Assembly (NCBI GenBank): GCA_014799365.1
Contig: JAAVIF010000051.1
Span: 32,766 to 78,955, forward strand
Reading direction: 5' to 3'
DNA length: 46,190 bases
Source of the DNA: Oscillospiraceae bacterium
Lineage (GTDB): Bacteria > Bacillota > Clostridia > Oscillospirales > Ruminococcaceae
A program made the translations under genes and the position numbers. How positions within the stretch are numbered: the first letter of the stretch is position 1; every line of letters begins with the position of its first letter. The notes under the pieces were generated by a model. That model ran no database searches and was not told the origin of the DNA. It worked only from the letters and a program-made list of their open reading frames with translations. This document shows positions 31,573-39,425 of the stretch, piece after piece.

Positions 31573-33978
31573 TTAGCCGATAAATTTTCCGTTCTGCCAT
31601 GTGCCGGTTTGAACGGTGCCGTCGGCAAATGTTAAAGTGCCTTTTCCGTGCATTCTATTGTCTCTGAATTCTCCTTCGTAAACATTTCCGTTTGGATATT
31701 TATAGACGCCATGACCGTTATAGCTGCCGTCCTTGAATTCTCCCTCATAGGAACTGCCGGTGACAAATGTTTCGATACCGTGTCCTTCATATTTGTTATC
31801 TTTAAATCCTCCTGTATAAACATTTCCGTCTGAGTATTTCATCGTGCCGTGACCGTTCTTTTTATTGTCTATGAAGTCACCTTCATAGACATTTCCGTTT
31901 AAATATTTTATCATACCGCGACCATTGTATTTGCCGTCTTTAAATTCTCCCTCGTATACCTCTCCGTTTGAATATTTATAAACACCATGACCATTCTTTT
32001 TATTATCTTTATATTCGCCTTCGTAAACATCTCCGTCTAAATATTTAAATAAGCCAATACCATTCTTTTCATCATCTTTGTATTCGCCTTCAAAAATATC
32101 TCCGTCCGAATATTTAAATATGCCGTGACCGTTCTTTTTGCCGTCTTTGAAATCACCTTCGTAAACATCTCCACTTGTAAATTTAAAAGTGCCGTGACCA
32201 TTCTTTTTATCATCTTTGTATTCTCCTTCATAAATGTCTCCGTTTAAATGTTTATAAATGCCGTGGCCATTTTTTTTATCATCTTTGTATTCTCCTTCAT
32301 AAATATTTCCGTCTGAATATTTAAAGATACCATAACCATTTCTTTTATCGTCTCTGAATTCACCTTCGTATACTTCTCCGCTTGTAAATTTAAAAATGCC
32401 ATGACCATTATATTTGCCGTCTTTAAATTCACCTTCGTATACTTCTCCGCTTCTATATTTAAAAGTGCCGTGACCATTATATTTGTCGTCTTTGAATTCA
32501 CCCTCGTATACACTTCCACTTATAAATTTATAAATGCCATAACCGTTCCTTTTTCCGTCTTTGTATTTGCCTTCAAAAATGTCTCCGTCCGAATATTTAA
32601 ATATGCCATGACCGTTCCCTTTAGCGTCTTTGAATTCACCTTCGTAAACATTTCCGCTTGAAAATCTTAGGATGCCATAATTCATTTTATCGTCTTTGAA
32701 ATCACCCTCAAAAACATCTCCGTCTGAAAATTTCAGGATACCATGATTCATTTTATCGTCTTTGAAATCACCCTCAAAAACATCTCCGTTTGAAAATTTC
32801 AGGATGCCATGATTCATTTTATCGTCTTCGTATTCACCATCAAAAACATCTCCGTTTAAAAATGTATAGACGCATTTCCCGTCTCTGCTTCCGTTTTTGA
32901 AATTTCCCTCGTAAACATCTCCGTTCAAATATCTAAAGTTACCATGACCGTTTATTCCATTATCTTTGAACTCCCCCTTGTAAACGCTCCCATCCGAAAA
33001 GTTATATGTACCTTTTCCGTCCATTTTTCCGTCTTTCCATTCTCCCTCGTATATTTCTCCGTCCGAAAATGTCATGATACCTTCCCCATACGGCTTATTA
33101 TTATACCATTTTCCCGTATAAATACCGGGAAATTCTTTGTTTGTGATTTCATTGACAAATATATATGATATATTTTCAACACAAGTCGGCTTATTGCCGG
33201 CTTCGGCAGCGATTGATGCTTCCTTAGCTTTTTCGTTTTGCGCGTCTGTTTTGGCCTTTGTAACGGTACTATCCGTTTTACCGCCCTGCTTTTCCTCGGA
33301 TATCAGCGTTTTGTCGAACACATCGCTGCTGACGGAATTTATCGTATAGTTTAAAGCGTCAAGATCGTTTATGGACTTTCTGTTTATTGAAGCGTCACGG
33401 AAAAAGCTCAGGAATGCCTCCGAAATGTCATATTTTGACAGCACGTCCTGTTCCAACGTGGTTAAAATGCTAATATACGCCGTTTTCATCGCTCTCATTA
33501 AATCGCTTGCGGTGTCGTTGGCATTTGTGGCTATATTGGCTCCTTGACGGAGAATTTCGTTTTTTACGCACCGTTCCACATGAGGACGATCGTTCACGTC
33601 TCCGCGGCGAAGTTTTTCTTCAAGAAATACGAATACCACATGCTTTTTGTTGTTAACGGCAGTCATAAGCTCCAAAAAGCATGCGTAGCTTTCAATATAG
33701 CTTTGACTTACAAAAGCTATGACCGCGTCCGCACCCCGAACATTTCTCAGCATAGGTATAAGCCAGCTGTCGTTCACCTTATCAAACGCCGTATCCGAAT
33801 ATACGGAAAGGCCGTACCGCTTTTGAAACGGCACAACGATCTTCTTGAATACGGTTTCCCAATTGTCGCTCGCATAACTGATAAAAACATACGGCTTATT
33901 TTGGGAACACTCCGTTATGGTAAGATTCTTTTTGAGATATTTCGAGCGTTCGGTTCTTTGCGCCGTATCCAATGCCAT
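31573..33978 (-). CDS. TIR-domain protein fused to about 22 MORN repeats
   Basis: 801 residues. Residues about 28-170 form a TIR domain: KPYVFISYASDNW as first strand and box 1, then ADAVIAFVSQSYIESYACFLELM, where Cys100-x-x-Glu103 corresponds to the catalytic Glu of NAD-cleaving TIR domains. A charged linker (about 170-284) leads to 22 MORN repeats of 23 residues (three are 22) plus a partial one, pattern VYEGEFKDGKxNGHGxFKYSDG. MORN repeats form an extended beta-strand groove that binds lipid or protein. No signal peptide; cytoplasmic. It is monocistronic with its own promoter and a strong AAAGGAG site. NAD cleavage on phage or membrane damage is plausible but inferred. Confidence 0.9.
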   Translation of the reverse strand: MALDTAQRTERSKYLKKNLTITECSQNKPYVFISYASDNWETVFKKIVVPFQKRYGLSVYSDTAFDKVNDSWLIPMLRNVRGADAVIAFVSQSYIESYACFLELMTAVNNKKHVVFVFLEEKLRRGDVNDRPHVERCVKNEILRQGANIATNANDTASDLMRAMKTAYISILTTLEQDVLSKYDISEAFLSFFRDASINRKSINDLDALNYTINSVSSDVFDKTLISEEKQGGKTDSTVTKAKTDAQNEKAKEASIAAEAGNKPTCVENISYIFVNEITNKEFPGIYTGKWYNNKPYGEGIMTFSDGEIYEGEWKDGKMDGKGTYNFSDGSVYKGEFKDNGINGHGNFRYLNGDVYEGNFKNGSRDGKCVYTFLNGDVFDGEYEDDKMNHGILKFSNGDVFEGDFKDDKMNHGILKFSDGDVFEGDFKDDKMNYGILRFSSGNVYEGEFKDAKGNGHGIFKYSDGDIFEGKYKDGKRNGYGIYKFISGSVYEGEFKDDKYNGHGTFKYRSGEVYEGEFKDGKYNGHGIFKFTSGEVYEGEFRDDKRNGYGIFKYSDGNIYEGEYKDDKKNGHGIYKHLNGDIYEGEYKDDKKNGHGTFKFTSGDVYEGDFKDGKKNGHGIFKYSDGDIFEGEYKDDEKNGIGLFKYLDGDVYEGEYKDNKKNGHGVYKYSNGEVYEGEFKDGKYNGRGMIKYLNGNVYEGDFIDNKKNGHGTMKYSDGNVYTGGFKDNKYEGHGIETFVTGSSYEGEFKDGSYNGHGVYKYPNGNVYEGEFRDNRMHGKGTLTFADGTVQTGTWQNGKFIG
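31615..33126 (-). repeat. Tandem 69-bp coding repeats (MORN array)
   Basis: About 22 units of 69 bp, three of them 66 bp. The 66-bp units (roughly 32684-32881) are nearly identical at DNA level over the first two, which indicates recent tandem duplication. Copy number is likely to vary between strains and to be a hazard for short-read assembly. Confidence 0.85.
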
Positions 33979-34011
33979 TGCTTTTACTCCTTTGAATGAA
34001 AATCCGATTAT

Positions 34012-34055
34012 GTTTATATATAAACAATTTTATCATAGGCGGAATAAAATGTCAA
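34012..34055 (-). promoter_or_regulatory. TIR-MORN promoter with a palindrome at the start site
   Basis: Minus strand: TTGACA (34055-34050), 17 bp, TAAAAT (34032-34027). A perfect 14-bp palindrome GTTTATATATAAAC (34012-34025) covers the expected transcription start. It could be a repressor operator or a short 5-prime hairpin. The rest of the 33979-34223 gap is AT-rich; no promoter for the rightward ger operon was recognised, consistent with reading by a sporulation sigma factor. Confidence 0.7.
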
Positions 34056-34223
34056 TATATAACAAAAAATGTAAATTTGATAAAATTATTTATACTAATT
34101 TATAATAATGAGTGTAAAAACTTTGATTATTATGAAGCGTATGTTTTACATCTGTTCGGTTAAAATAACAAGAGCAAATATTATACCGATGACAATTTGA
34201 ATAATAAAAAGGAATGATATAAA

Positions 34224-35699
34224 ATGGAGCTTAAAGAACAATCTATCTCTCCCTCCATAGACGAGACCGTAATAAATCTGCGCACGATAATGTCCAACAG
34301 CAGCGACCTGACATTGAAGCACGCCAAAGCGGGCGGACACGCTATCTGCATCGTTTTCTGCGAGGGCATGGCAAGCACGGGTACAATGGCCGACCTGATA
34401 TTTCAGCCCATAAACACCCTTACCGCGGATATGCCCTTTGAGGAGCTTGTACGAACCTTGGAGGACGGGCTTATAATAGCGGGAGAGCAAAAGCAGTCGG
34501 ACACCTACTCCGATATTTGCGCGGATATAATGTCGGGCTTTGTGACTATTCTTATAGAGGGACTTGATCACGCAATTTCGCTGGGAGTTCAGGGCTACGC
34601 CGCCCGCTCGGTGGAAGAGCCTTCAACTCACAATAACGTCAGAGGCAGCCGCGACGGCTTTGTAGAAGTGGTAAGAACCAACGTTTCCCTTGTGCGCCGC
34701 CGTATGAAAAACACCGACCTTGTTTTTAAAATGATGAAGTTGGGCGATATGTCCCAAACCGACGTTTGTATGTGCTATATAAAAAACGTGGCGGACAAGA
34801 AGCTGGTTAAAGAAGTGGAAAAAAGACTTAAAAACCTGCCTCTGAACACCATTCTGGAGGGGGGCTATATACAGCCCTTTTTGGAAAATCCGGGCAATCA
34901 GCTTTTTTCCGAGGTGGGCGCGACGGAACGTCCCGATGTGTTTACCTCCAAGCTTCATGAAGGCAAGGTGGGCGTGCTTATCGACGGAACGCCCTTCGCG
35001 CTTTACCTGCCCAAGCTTTTTATGGAAAATTTCTCGGTAATAGACGACTATACGGGCAGACCCTTTTTCGCCGCTTTAATACGTGTTATAAGATATATGG
35101 CGATAATTTTCGCGACGGTGGTTTCGGGTTTTTACGTGGCTCTTGCCAATTTCAACCCCGAGCTGTTTCCCGAAGCACTTTTGCTGAATCTTGCCACCAG
35201 TATACAGGACACGCCCTATCCGCTGCTGGCGGAATGCCTTGTTATTCACGTGTTTTATGAGGTAATGAGGGAAGCGGGACTGCGTATACCCACAAATATA
35301 GGTCACGCCGTGTCTATCGTGGGCGGCCTGGTTATCGGCGATATTGTGGTATCGGCGGGTCTTGTGGGCGCGCCAATGGTTTTAATGGTGGCAATGTCGG
35401 CGATCACAAGCTTTGTTGTTCCCGATCTGTACGACAGCATCGCCGTACTGAGATTTGCTTATATAATAGTGGGCGGCATGTGGGGCTTGTTCGGAATAAC
35501 CATACTTTCCGCTTTGATAGCCATAAAGCTGTGTTCTCAGGAAAGCTACGGAGTGCCTCACACCGCGCCTATTTCGCCGTTCTCACCTAAGGCACTTCGC
35601 GACTTTATAGTCAGAAGAAGCTGGAGAAAAATGGCGGAAAGAGATTACCGTGTGCAGGACTTAGCAGGAGTCAACGTAGGGGAAATAAACGAAAAATAA
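34224..35699 (+). CDS. Spore germinant receptor A subunit (GerA/SpoVAF family)
   Basis: 491 residues. N-terminal soluble domain (about 1-280) with LVRRRMKNTDL, and the family signature ERPDVFTSKLHEGKVGVLIDGTPFALYLPKLF, then transmembrane segments between about 290 and 440. In the inner spore membrane it forms a ligand-gated channel with the B and C subunits and starts germination on nutrient binding. AAAGGA lies 10 nt before the ATG. First of three co-directional ger genes. Confidence 0.93.
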   Translation: MELKEQSISPSIDETVINLRTIMSNSSDLTLKHAKAGGHAICIVFCEGMASTGTMADLIFQPINTLTADMPFEELVRTLEDGLIIAGEQKQSDTYSDICADIMSGFVTILIEGLDHAISLGVQGYAARSVEEPSTHNNVRGSRDGFVEVVRTNVSLVRRRMKNTDLVFKMMKLGDMSQTDVCMCYIKNVADKKLVKEVEKRLKNLPLNTILEGGYIQPFLENPGNQLFSEVGATERPDVFTSKLHEGKVGVLIDGTPFALYLPKLFMENFSVIDDYTGRPFFAALIRVIRYMAIIFATVVSGFYVALANFNPELFPEALLLNLATSIQDTPYPLLAECLVIHVFYEVMREAGLRIPTNIGHAVSIVGGLVIGDIVVSAGLVGAPMVLMVAMSAITSFVVPDLYDSIAVLRFAYIIVGGMWGLFGITILSALIAIKLCSQESYGVPHTAPISPFSPKALRDFIVRRSWRKMAERDYRVQDLAGVNVGEINEK

Positions 35700-35718
35700 A
35701 TCAAAGGGAGAACAACAG

Positions 35719-36831
35719 GTGCAGTTAACATCAATTAAAAAAATAAGCTATGTACAGCTTGCGGTGCTGTTTGTAGCTTCAAGGCTTTTTTCGGAAGCAA
35801 TGAGCTTTCCTTTGGCAAACACCGAATACGGCATGCAAAGATTTGCCGTTATTCTGACCGCTTACGTGATCTTATTCATTCAGTATATCCCGCTTATTTA
35901 TATTTCAAAAAAATATCCCGGCGAAAGCGCGATAGGCATTATAACCGACCGAAACAAGGTATTGGGCTGGATATACGCCATACTTCTGATGATCTCGGTG
36001 CTGATCTCCTCGATCTCCTCAATGTGCCGCATGAAGTTCTACGCTTCCAGTACCATTTTCGGTCAGGCGCCGGATTACCTGTTAATTATCCTGCCCTTGC
36101 TCGCCTGCGCCTTTGCGGTATGGAAGGGCATTCAGGCAACGGCAAGAAGCGGCGTTATTTTTGCGGCGGTGTTCGTGGCGTTTTTGATTTTGATTTCCGT
36201 AAGCACCTGGAATATGTTCGACGTTAATTGGCTTTATCTTAACTTTATTGATAATAAGGATTCCTTTTTGTCGGAGGTACTGGAGCAGATAGGAAGCAAC
36301 TCGGAAATAATCTTTTTCGCCGCCCTGACGGAACACGTTTCCGAAAAATCCCAGCGTACCGTTTACTGGTACATTCCCGCCGTAATGCTTATACTGGAGC
36401 TTATGCACCTGCTTGAAATGCTTGTGCTCGGACCTTTTCTCGGAAGCGCAAATTTTCCTTTCTTTACCGTTTCCGCTCTTTCAAACATCGTGCTTTTCCA
36501 AAGGCTTGACGGTATCGACGTGGCGGTATGGACGTTAATGTGTATCGTTAAGATCTCTCTTGCAATGCTTTGCATAAGAACGGCTTTCAACAGGCTTGCG
36601 GGAAAAAACGCGGGAATTATTTCCGCATTGGCGGGATTGGTGATAATAGCCGCCGTGTCGATGATGTTCGGAGGTAACTCGGATTTTGTCATAACGATAA
36701 CCGGAATTTTGACCTGCGGTATTCCCATGATAACCTGCGGAATAGTTTTTCCGATTATCGCTATAATAACGGCAAAGCTTAAACCAAACAAAAACAGTAA
36801 AGGAGCAAAGGCGAATGAAAACGGTGCATAA
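35719..36831 (+). CDS. Spore germinant receptor B subunit (GerAB permease-like)
   Basis: 370 residues from a GTG start with AAAGGGAG upstream. About ten transmembrane segments of the amino acid permease fold: SYVQLAVLFVASRLFSEAMSFP, FAVILTAYVILFIQYIPLIYISK, YLLIILPLLACAFAVWKGIQATARSG and others. The B subunit carries the germinant-binding pocket in the known receptors. 19 bp behind the A gene and overlapping the C gene by 17 bp. Confidence 0.92.
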   Translation: MQLTSIKKISYVQLAVLFVASRLFSEAMSFPLANTEYGMQRFAVILTAYVILFIQYIPLIYISKKYPGESAIGIITDRNKVLGWIYAILLMISVLISSISSMCRMKFYASSTIFGQAPDYLLIILPLLACAFAVWKGIQATARSGVIFAAVFVAFLILISVSTWNMFDVNWLYLNFIDNKDSFLSEVLEQIGSNSEIIFFAALTEHVSEKSQRTVYWYIPAVMLILELMHLLEMLVLGPFLGSANFPFFTVSALSNIVLFQRLDGIDVAVWTLMCIVKISLAMLCIRTAFNRLAGKNAGIISALAGLVIIAAVSMMFGGNSDFVITITGILTCGIPMITCGIVFPIIAIITAKLKPNKNSKGAKANENGA

Positions 36832-37960
36832 AACATTTTCCGCGCTGCTGCTTGCGGTATTTTCCCTGATTACCTTTTCGGGCTGCGTACCTCACACCGA
36901 GCTGAACGAAAAAGCCATAATCCTTGCAATAGGCATTGACTACAAGGACGAAAAATATAAGGTTACATTTCAGTACTACAACCCTACGGGCATAGGCGGC
37001 CGTACTCTTGTGGACAACTCCCAGCCCAATGTTCTGACCTCAAATGGCGAGGGAGAAAACGTCTACGCCGCCTTGGAGGACGCTTCCTTTCGCTGCGGCC
37101 GCGAGCTTATGCTCGGCGTAACTCAGCTTATTGTAATAGGCGAGGACGCGGCAAAATATTCGGTAAACAAGGTAATGGAGTTTTCAAAAAGCTTTTTCCA
37201 AAGTCACCCCGATATGCTGGTTACGGTCGCGGAGGGAGAAGCGCAGGAGCTTATGAAGGTTAAATTCAGCGAGGGAATAGTATCGACCCAAAAGCTGAAA
37301 TTTATGCTTACCAACGCGGAAAAAAGCGGCATAGTGGGGCTTCCCAGTGCCATTGAGCTTTTTACCGCCTTGCAGACCAACCGAAAAAGCGCGGCACTGC
37401 CGAGACTTAGACTGCTGGACAGCGGACAAAGCGACGCCTCCGAGGACGGAAAAACCCTTGAAATATCTGGAGGCGTTCTGATCAACGACGGAAAAGCCGT
37501 GAGCGATGTGGATATAGAAGTGATGTCGGGGCTGGAGCTTTTATGCTGTAAGACCGAAACGGGCACGGTAACTATAAATTATAAGGACGAGAAAATATCG
37601 GTGGGCTTGGTGGATATTAAGACAAAAATAAAGCCCTCCTTTGAAAAGGGACGGTTGGTCTTTACCGTTGATCTTACCTCGGGCGGACGGTTTTTGGTAA
37701 CTCCGCAGGGCGATTTTGAAGAAAATAACGGCGAAATGGAAAAAATGTGCGAGGATGAGATAATCAAGAGAATGGAATCGGCTGTGAAGCAGACGGTTTA
37801 CGAACACGGCGCCGATCCCTTTTTGCTTGAGAAAACCGTGAGACATTGTGATTATAAGCTTTGGAAAGAGGTCGAATCGGATTTCGAGGAGTATTTGAAG
37901 AATGCGGAGTTCAGATTTAATGCGAAGATCGAAATAGATAAGCTGATTTTAAGTAAGTAG
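36815..37960 (+). CDS. Spore germinant receptor C subunit (GerAC lipoprotein)
   Basis: 381 residues. Lipobox in FSGCV (Cys24), then the Ger(x)C family sequence ELNEKAIILAIGIDYKDEKYKVTFQY, followed by the N-terminal domain and the C-terminal domain ending in YKLWKEVESDFEEYLKNAEF. The lipid anchor attaches it to the outer face of the inner spore membrane. A copy of the long repeat begins 13 bp after the stop; no ordinary terminator is seen. Confidence 0.93.
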   Translation: MKTVHKTFSALLLAVFSLITFSGCVPHTELNEKAIILAIGIDYKDEKYKVTFQYYNPTGIGGRTLVDNSQPNVLTSNGEGENVYAALEDASFRCGRELMLGVTQLIVIGEDAAKYSVNKVMEFSKSFFQSHPDMLVTVAEGEAQELMKVKFSEGIVSTQKLKFMLTNAEKSGIVGLPSAIELFTALQTNRKSAALPRLRLLDSGQSDASEDGKTLEISGGVLINDGKAVSDVDIEVMSGLELLCCKTETGTVTINYKDEKISVGLVDIKTKIKPSFEKGRLVFTVDLTSGGRFLVTPQGDFEENNGEMEKMCEDEIIKRMESAVKQTVYEHGADPFLLEKTVRHCDYKLWKEVESDFEEYLKNAEFRFNAKIEIDKLILSK

Positions 37961-37972
37961 TAGACTTTTGAG

Positions 37973-38500
37973 GGTTCTCAGTCGGCGAAAGGCCTTTTTA
38001 AAGCTGCGCTTTATGTAGTGTTCTTTTTTTACTCGGAAAGCGAGTGCAGTTTGCGCTCCCGCGCGGGGCTTAAGGCAACACCAAAGGGGGGCGAAGTCGA
38101 AACAAGCTCCGAAGTTGTGACTAAGAAAAGCAGTTTTTCCGAAATAATAAAGACTAAGTGTTTGCGGAGCTTGTTCCGACACTCTCCCCCCTTAGGTTTC
38201 ACCTTAAGAATCCCTTACTTACCCCCCTCTATTGCGTAGTGCTTAAGATGCGTTTTTTGCTCCATAAAATTAGTGCGTGAAATATCCCTTAGATAAGTTT
38301 GTGAATTGGTAAATGTCGGAAATTTATAATTACCTGTGCTTTTTTAATTCATATCATATGCGTTCCGTTATTTATTAAGTTTTTTATTGGTGACGTTGGC
38401 TGATCACATTAGTTAGTGCAACGTATGATTATGCTCACTCACCCAATTAGGTTGTGCCGCCCTATCCGTTGTAATTGCTCCTTTTTCAATAACTAAATAA
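37973..38500 (+). repeat. Long non-coding repeat family, copy 2
   Basis: Left end GGTTCTCAGTCGGCGAAAGG, then AGCTGCGCTTTATG and the GC-rich TGCGCTCCCGCGCGG block. The hairpin half pairs 38069-38093 with 38184-38208 and continues inside as AACAAGCTCCG / CGGAGCTTGTTCC, an imperfect stem of about 45 bp. The conserved right half runs from CTCCATAAAATTAGTG to CCGCCCTATCCGTT. It lacks the 69-bp module and starts 13 bp after a gene stop. Confidence 0.85.
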
Positions 38501-39047
38501 CAACACAATTGCAAATCACCAACATTCAGCAATCCACAAAGTTATCTAAGTGCCATTTCACGCACTAATTCTATGGAGCAAAAAGCCCACCTCAAGCACT
38601 GCGCCATAGAGGGGGGTAAGGAAGGGATTCTTAAGAGTGAAAGCGAGCAAGCTCTGATGCCGCCGCATCCTTGCGGCGGTTTGGGCTTGCTCCCGACGGC
38701 ATCCTGCCGTCCCTAAGGGAGGAGAGTGGGGCAGTGAGTTTCGCCGTCCTTTTTGCACTTATTATATGACAGCACTTTCTTTAACATTTGTATCAGCTTA
38801 TGAGGGTTCAACATAGGCGGAATTTACTGCACCTTCTCCCCCCTTTCTGAGACTTTTGGCTTGCAAAAAGTCTCTTAGTCACCCTTAAGGCCCCAGCGGC
38901 AGCGGAAAATGCACCTCGCTTCCGAGAAAAAGAAAGCACCACATAAAGCGCAGCTTTTTAAGAAAAGCACAAACGCGCCCCTTGTTGCAATCAAGAACAG
39001 CATATTATAAAACGCAATTTTAAAAAGGCCTTTCGCCGCCTGAGAAA
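38497..39047 (-). repeat. Long non-coding repeat family, inverted and truncated copy 4
   Basis: Read on the minus strand from 39047: CTCAGGCGGCGAAAGGCC, AAGCTGCGCTTTATG, the hairpin half, then CATAGAATTAGTGCGTG to about 38500, where it stops about 190 bp short of a full copy, next to the end of copy 2. With copy 2 it makes an inverted pair spanning 1.07 kb. Its 5-prime arm holds an extra small hairpin (GAGACTTTTTGC / CCAAAAGTCTC) and its 3-prime arm the 69-bp module. Confidence 0.8.
38643..38711. repeat. 69-bp nested-hairpin module, second copy
   Basis: Same length and hairpin plan as 11356-11424 (GAGCAAGC ... CCGCCGC ... GCGGCGG ... GCTTGCTC, then GACGGCA/TGCCGTC). Here it interrupts the right arm of the parent repeat's long hairpin, not the left arm, so the two insertions are independent. 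Confidence 0.85.
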
Positions 39048-39330
39048 ATTTGGACGAACCCAACTGCCGCCCTTTCAAACGCGGCAGTTATTTTTTTCGA
39101 TTTCCGCTTCGGCAAACGCAAGTTGAAATTCAAAAAACTGCAAAATGAAATTTTTTAATATTTCAATTTCATAATTTTCACTTTTTCTATCCCTGTTTTA
39201 AGCATTTACCCCACTCTTGTTTTTTGGCAAAGCCTTGTTTATTCGCTTGAATTTGTAACATCTCACAAAAACCCGTTGTCCCGACAGAAAAAATATTTAC
39301 ATATATTTTTGCAAGTTTTTAAAATATAAC
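39048..39330 (+). other. AT-rich gap upstream of gltB
   Basis: No gene. It contains an inverted repeat ATGAAATT / AATTTCAT (39145-39152, 39165-39172) and a palindrome TTGAAATTCAA (39123-39133) that could be regulator sites. No ANTAR-type paired hairpins or known riboswitch were recognised. Confidence 0.4.
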
Positions 39331-39359
39331 TTGCTTTTTTATTTCTTGTATGTTATACT
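39331..39359 (+). promoter_or_regulatory. Promoter of gltB
   Basis: TTGCTT (39331-39336), 17 bp, TATACT (39354-39359), about 60 bp before the chosen ATG. Confidence 0.7.
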
Positions 39360-39425
39360 ATACTCATAAGTATTTTAATGCCTTATAACAGATCAAAATC
39401 AAATCTCTGCGGAAAGGGACAGCGT

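Noticed and set aside
32037-32661. Lys/Met-rich and Phe/Val-rich open frames within the TIR-MORN gene
   Set aside because: They are the other frames of the 69-bp coding repeat and follow its period exactly.
31573-33978. Bacterial surface adhesin explanation for the MORN protein
   Set aside because: No signal peptide, no anchor and an N-terminal TIR domain, so it should be cytoplasmic.
39060-39425. ANTAR target RNA or glutamine riboswitch before gltB
   Set aside because: No paired hairpins with hexaloops and no recognisable glnA-type or downstream-peptide motif; only simple AT-rich inverted repeats.
37960-39425. Insertion sequence or phage remnant between ger and gltB
   Set aside because: No transposase or integrase fragment on either strand; the content is explained by the two inverted long repeats and an AT-rich gap.
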